Both the position numbers and the translations under genes were made by a program. The notes under the pieces are model-generated. The model was not told the DNA's origin. It did no database searches and saw only the letters and a program-made list of their open reading frames with translations. This document shows, piece after piece, positions 58,936-64,000 of a DNA stretch of 64,000 nt. The DNA is from Sepiola atlantica. Lineage: Eukaryota > Mollusca > Cephalopoda > Sepiida > Sepiolidae. Each line of letters begins with the position of its first letter. Position 1 is the stretch's first letter. The DNA lies in NCBI GenBank assembly GCA_963556195.1, contig OY744544.1, positions 43,939,984-44,003,983 on the forward strand. Reading direction: 5' to 3'.

Positions 58936-59700
58936 GTTAAACTAAATATGATGATGATTCAGACTAAGGTCCTTTTTTATTGTTTATATTTTCACTATGC
59001 CATGGCCACTGTATTTTATGGAAATCTCTAAGTGTTCTTTCAATTTGTTAAAACAATGAGAACATGAAACTGGATATTCCATATAAAATTTGCAGCCTTA
59101 AACTATTCTTATTTTACAGCTTATGTTTTAAAAAAGATGCAAGATAATGAAGAAAAGAATGAAATGATGAAGAATGGTAGTAAAAGATGAAGGAAACGAA
59201 TAAAATAAAAAATAAAAAATGAAGGAAATATGATGAAATGAAGTAAAAAGATCCACTTTTGATAGTTGACATGGCTGCCAATGAGTAAATCATTTTCTTA
59301 CGGTCACAGTTTATACAGTTTGATAAGTTCCCATACCTTCAAAACTCACAACTAAAATACATGGAAGAACACTAATTGAAAATAAACATGGGAAAATTAT
59401 GATGCATGTTAGATTAATTAAAATAAAACACAGTAATATTTTTTATGGTTTTTACATCTTGAATTAACATTTCCACTAAAAAAATACCTATTTACATTGT
59501 AACATTAAACGCAAAGCCTCTGTTTGAAATACACAAAACCTGCAGAAAAGTAAGCAATTCTTAGTATCCTCCCAAAACACAGTTTCTTAGCAGTTCTACT
59601 TAAACAGACAAATTAATATTTATAATCTCTATTTATAAAGTTGTGCCGTTTATCAAAATATAAGTAATATTCAATAGTTAAAGGTTAGAGCCTGGAATTT
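58936..59700. other. Intron 13, nothing recognised
   Basis: AT-rich; no supported feature before the Helitron-like end. Confidence 0.35.
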
Positions 59701-59712
59701 CTTGAATTACTC

Positions 59713-59750
59713 TACTTTCCCGGGCAACGCCGGGACACAGGTCAGCTAGT
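59713..59750 (+). mobile_element. Helitron/Helentron-like 3' terminus
   Basis: CCCGGGCAACGCCGGG (hairpin-capable) followed by CAGGTCAGCTAG|T, the same plan as 22389-22436. The start was not found. Confidence 0.5.
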
Positions 59751-59962
59751 AAATAATAAAAATAATAACGTAAATTAAATTGAACAGATGCAAGAAAAGA
59801 AGAAAAAACATTGTGTAAAAAACAACTTTATTTCAGTAAATAATTTAATTTACTTTCTAGCCAAACCAAATTAACAAATTTACAACCAAAAATGTATTTC
59901 TTTTAAAAATATTGAATTTCAAATGAACTTTATTTTCTTTTATTACTTTTGTTTGTGTTTAG

Positions 59963-60089
59963 CTATTCAAACAGACCCACTCAGAACAGCCCTGTCCAAT
60001 TTGGTCCCAGTTCCATGATGTTTGGATCTGATAATTCTAATTCTTCTGTAAAAAAAAGAGAAGATTACATGAAAGCATTAGAAGTGCAA
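59963..60089 (+). CDS. CSPP1: CSPP1-like exon 14, second basic helix start
   Basis: 127 nt between GTGTTTAG and GTAAGC. It completes Ser and ends in phase 0. After a Ser/Asn-rich stretch (MMFGSDNSNSS) it runs into KKREDYMKALEVQ. This resembles the start of the CSPP1 segment 'QSYQEALQQQIRERE', so the conserved C-terminal coiled region should continue outside the window. Confidence 0.85.
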
Positions 60090-60210
60090 GTAAGCAAAAC
60101 ATTTATCATTAAAGAAACATTTTACTGAATGTTTTTAAATGTACTGTTTTTTTTTGTATTTGTTCTTATTCCCTTGAATTAAATGAAAAAAAAAGTGACA
60201 TAGAAACTTT

Positions 60211-60628
60211 GGTTCTTCTGTAGTTTAGCCCCGACATGTTAGGCCTCTCTTTAAAAAAAATAGCTAAAGAAATGTATAAACTTTATGTACTTACGTGGTA
60301 GCTTAAAAGAAGACTGTACACCAAAAATTATGCAAATTCATCCAGTATTTTTAAATAAAAAATAAAAAACGATTTATTATTCGGTAGCCATTTTTGTTGA
60401 ACCAGTAAACAAAATTGTAGTTATCTCCCTTGTCTATTTCATAAGTGAAAATGTCTAACGAAACTTAAGATCGTTTTTTTTCTTCTTTTTCTTGTAATTT
60501 AATAAATACTGAATGAATTTGCGTAATTTTTTCTGTACAATCTTATTTTCAGCTAACACGTAAGTACATAACAAAGTTTATACATTTCTTTAAATATGTT
60601 AATGTCGTGGCTAAACAGCAGAAGCACC
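60211..60628. mobile_element. Merlin-type MITE
   Basis: Ends GGTTCTTCTGTAGTTTAGCC and GGCTAAACAGCAGAAGCACC. The arms share AATTTGCGTAATTTTTTCTG and TCAGCTAACACGTAAGTACA with the Merlin element at 23880. Target duplication imperfect (GAAACTTT / AAAACTCC). No transposase. Confidence 0.75.
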
Positions 60629-60867
60629 AAAACTCCTATTCAAAGGCTAAATTTAAAGTCATTAATAAGTGCCACGGTACTAAACTGATTGGTATGACAT
60701 AATCCAATATGTAAATATCTTAAATAATATATATATATTTAAATACACCCGGGTTTCATCAATCTGGTCATCCTGGATTTAAAATCAAATCTGGCTGGTC
60801 ATTGCAGAAAGATTCAGAACCTTTGATACCATAAGGGACTGACACTGTAATGTATAGTATATATACA

Positions 60868-61395
60868 CACTAGAAGAATACCCATCCCGAACAGAACAGT
60901 TTTTCACCACTTTTATGTTCCCTTATGAAGATTAAAATCAAGATATAATCCTTATTCCAATTTTGATCAAAATCCATTACATGATTTTGATTCTAGAAAA
61001 TGTCTAGAATTTTTTACTTAAGTTTAAGGAGTCTTAAGAAATTGAAATTCATGAAATCTTGGTTTATTGGTGCTTAATGAGTATGGATAAAATTTAATGC
61101 AAATCTGAAATATTTAAATTTTCAAATGAGAGGTTGTGCCCATATTAATGGGTACAACCTCTCATTTGAAAATTTAAACTCTTTAAGATACTGAAATTTT
61201 GGGAATATTTATTAAGTGATTTCTAATACCTATTGTTAAAATTTCCCCAAAATTTGAGATATCTGAATTTTCATGAAGGGTTTCAACCTCCTCTTTGTTC
61301 CTTTAGCATACAACTAAATTAACCCACATTTACTAATGTAATTCATGTTTCAAAATTCATAATGATCGCTTAGTTAATTTCGGCGTGAATACTGT
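60868..61395 (-). mobile_element. Repeat family A, second copy (inverted)
   Basis: Inverse of 15885-16421. Contains a local hairpin GAGAGGTTGTGCCC/GGGTACAACCTCTC at 61128-61166, absent from the other copy. Confidence 0.5.
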
Positions 61396-61399
61396 CCCG

Positions 61400-61640
61400 C
61401 CTTCTCAAGCTGCCACAAGTCTGCTTCCCAACTGACTACAACATGGTCGTCTAATGTGAACAAATACTTGTTGATCCATCCCCTTGGATATTTAATACCT
61501 ATTAAGTAATCTTTTGCCCATCCCACCCATTGTTTACGATCTTCTTGTGGAGGTGAACAGAGGTGATTATAGTCCAGTTGACGATCTCTTTAACCTTATT
61601 CTCGAGTGACCTCCATACCTTGATGAGTGGTGACACATCA
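61400..61640 (+). mobile_element. LINE 3'-end fragment, family B
   Basis: CCCAACTGACTACAACATGG, GTGAACAAATACTTGTTGAT and GATGAGTGGTGACACATCAA correspond to the other family B ends. Confidence 0.6.
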
Positions 61641-61689
61641 ATAAAAAAATATATATATAAACATACCGAACTTTATATAGAGAATATAT

Positions 61690-61960
61690 ATATATAAGTG
61701 GAGAACTAAAAGCGAACTTTTAGGAAAGGTAAAACCTATTGTGAAAAGTATACAGCTCAATATACTGGATAGAGCAGATAGATAGGTAGAAGGATGAAAA
61801 GGAATTAGAAAAGCGATGGAGGCAGATCTTTTTTCAATTCAGTTGTTCAATGCAGGGTATATTCTGCAAAAAAAAAATTTATTCAATTAATTTTTTCCTT
61901 AAGCCAGGCTTTCCAAAGATCAAAATCTGGCCTTGTGCCTAACTCCTGGAGAGGAGTAAA
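61690..61960 (+). mobile_element. Foldback-family piece joined to U2-SINE 3' end
   Basis: 61695-61870 matches 8481-8660 (ACTTTTAG..GCTCAATATAC..GATAGAGCA). 61905-61960 matches the 3' end of the U2-headed SINE (TGGCCTTGTGCCTAACTCCT). The latter is a 5'-truncated copy. Confidence 0.55.
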
Positions 61961-62896
61961 TCAATACTTTACACCAAGTGCCCCTGATGTTATATACTGA
62001 ATTACCTCCCTTAGTTTTACACATGATAAAAGTTATGCCCCTTTATCGAGTAAAAATAGAAACTAACCAATGAAAGCAAAATAACACAACAAAAAACAAT
62101 AAATAAACACCCATGCAAAAAAAAAAAAAAAATAACAGAGCATGTGGGACTAATTAAGTAAATAAAAAAAACATTATAATAGTTTATGAATTAGGGATAA
62201 TTAGGTATCTATAACGATTATGATTAAAGTTATAGTTGTGGTCAACAGTCCATCTGACTCCACATTTGAAACAAATAGTGTCCATCCGATTCATAGATGA
62301 AATAAGTAGACAACAACATTAGAGGTTAACAAAAAATACTCGTTATTTTGGCAGTGCTGGGAAAAGGAATTAAAAGCGGCTAATAGTCAATCGTTACAAA
62401 AAGAAGGCACCGCGCATCTTTGAAGATTCTATCCTAGGCTGGTGAATTGAACATCTGCATCGTACCAGTCTCTTGATCCGACTGCCAGGTGGGAACCATC
62501 TGCGTGTGTGCTTAGAAGAACTAGTCCAACTAACTGTATTCAGATGCCAAGATATCCGATTGGTTGATTGGCCAATTACTCAGTGATAAAACCTGTCTAT
62601 TTACATCAAGAGAAAATAGTACATCAAAATACAGATACAATATATACAGACTGCTACAGAATTAAACAAAAAATAATAATTAAAAGTAAGAAGCAAAGGG
62701 AATTTTTTAAGCATGAGCAAATAAAAGTTAAACTCTTGGCTAACGAATTTAATGCCTTCAGTGTTGGGCAGTTAATTTATAGAGAATGAAATTAGAAGTT
62801 GACAAAGCAACTAAAAGATTGTGTTTAAATCATCTGACAATCACTCAAGGTATGAAACCACTGGTTATGGCCAATTAAAAAAAACATATTTAATCA

Positions 62897-62927
<31 letters not shown>

Positions 62928-63310
62928 TGTAATTGGGTAGATTATAAACTTTATGACATGATTAATTAAAATATTAAATATTATAATCAAGCTCCGAAAA
63001 TAAAAACTTACAATGTTTATTCATATGTACATGCATTTCAGAAAATCATTTATTGACACTATTACATCAGAGTAAAGCTTTAAAATGTATATGATTTTCC
63101 TCATAAGCATATCGACTTTAAAAATTAAAATTCAGATAACATCCATTGGATATATCTGCGATCATATTGAGAACCAAACAATGTCAAGATAGAGTGACCA
63201 AATAAAATATTTCTTTTCAATAATGAGGACAAGCAAAACATGAAAATCATTAACATATTCAACGATGCGATCAAATGTAGAAGAAGAATCCATTATACTC
63301 AGATTCAGTT
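61961..63310. other. Intron after exon 14, nothing recognised
   Basis: (TA)n at 62904; short open frames without recognisable motifs. Confidence 0.35.
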
Positions 63311-63325
63311 TACAATCGGTTTTTT

Positions 63326-63757
63326 GGTGCTTATGCTGTTCAGCGGCCGTATTAAAAAATTATTTTTTTATAAAAACAATATTATATACTTATTCAGCAT
63401 TATATTCTTACTCACTGTACAAAAAAGTAGAAAAAATTTTCCACTAGAACTTTAATTACTAGTATTTTTCCATTCTGTGTATCATAATAGCGATTCGTTC
63501 ACTAAGCGTCCATCTTCTTTCTTAAGAAGATTTCAAGGGCAGATAACTGAAATCTTCTTAAGAAAGAAGATGGAGACTTAGTGAACGAATCGCTGTTATG
63601 ATACGCAGAATGGAAAAATACTTGTAATTAAAGTTCTAGTGGATAATTTTTTCTAATTTTTTGTACAGTGAGTAAGAATATAACGCTGAATAAGTATATC
63701 ATATTGTTTTTATAAAAAAATAATTTTTTAATACGGCTGCTGAACAGCATAAGCACC
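63326..63757. mobile_element. Merlin-like foldback MITE, 432 bp
   Basis: Nearly the whole element is an inverted repeat (arms 63326-63534 and 63549-63757, 14-bp loop). Ends GGTGCTTATGCTGTTCAGC match the Merlin start GGTGCTTA. Flanks GGTTTTTT and GATTTTTT are an 8-bp duplication with one mismatch. Confidence 0.75.
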
Positions 63758-64000
63758 GATTTTTTTTTTAATTTAAAAAAAATATTTAAAAAAACCCTAA
63801 ATGTTTTTGTTTTTTTAATATAGGATGTTCATATCCTAGTAGAATTCCAAAAAGTTCAATTGTAGAGTTATTATTAATCACTTCACTTTGATATTTTCAT
63901 GCTAACTGACAAATTATAATGTTAAAGCTCTGACATAACTTGTTAATTTTTGAACTTATTTTTATAAGCATTTAATATTTTCTGGGAGTTTTATAAGATC

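Overview
The window is eukaryotic, AT-rich and dominated by introns and repeats. I read one host gene on the + strand, running through the whole window and continuing beyond both ends: a CSPP1-like centrosome/spindle-pole gene. I can trace 14 internal coding exons (558-668 to 59963-60089). Each has AG/GT borders, and all 14 join in one consistent phase chain of 1623 nt = 541 codons with no stop. The identification rests on GEYE..KKKL..ER repeats, an FYG..FD segment, and two basic coiled segments of the type RQK..YREEL..Q and K..DYMKALE.Q, all resembling vertebrate CSPP1 from memory. The huge introns, tRNA-headed SINEs and LINE families suggest a lophotrochozoan, most likely a mollusc and perhaps a coleoid cephalopod. 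This is inference; no species is claimed.

Layout. 0.5-6 kb: exons 1-3. Exons 2 and 3 are a tandem duplicate pair, with a 47-bp minisatellite between them. 7-9 kb: simple repeats, a 69-bp minisatellite and a foldback. 9.6-15.5 kb: exon 4, then an almost full-length decayed LINE (zinc-knuckle ORF1; endonuclease, reverse transcriptase and RNase H ORF2). 17.5-22.6 kb: a decayed exon copy, exons 5-7 and a LINE fragment. 23.9-24.7 kb: a Merlin DNA transposon with perfect 8-bp target duplication. 26-29 kb: a U2-headed repeat, a second 47-bp minisatellite and SINE/LINE pieces. 30-33 kb: exon 8, a hammerhead-bearing repeat and a U2 snRNA-headed retroposon with 14-bp target duplication. 37-43 kb: exons 9-11 with an 88-bp satellite. 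43.5-51.3 kb: a mariner relic, a near-perfect 1.1-kb palindrome, a U2-repeat cluster and several hammerhead ribozyme motifs. 54-60 kb: a 600-bp repeat, exons 12-14, and a hAT-like element with a nested MITE. 60-64 kb: two Merlin-type foldbacks and other repeats.

The most notable signals are (a) hammerhead self-cleaving ribozyme motifs at six places, one directly downstream of a tRNA-like promoter; (b) a dispersed repeat whose 5' end is the 5' domain of U2 snRNA, one copy with clean target-site duplications; (c) an in-frame tandem exon duplication in the CSPP1-like gene, whose downstream copy keeps what looks like the single-copy ancestor of the adjacent 21-copy minisatellite.
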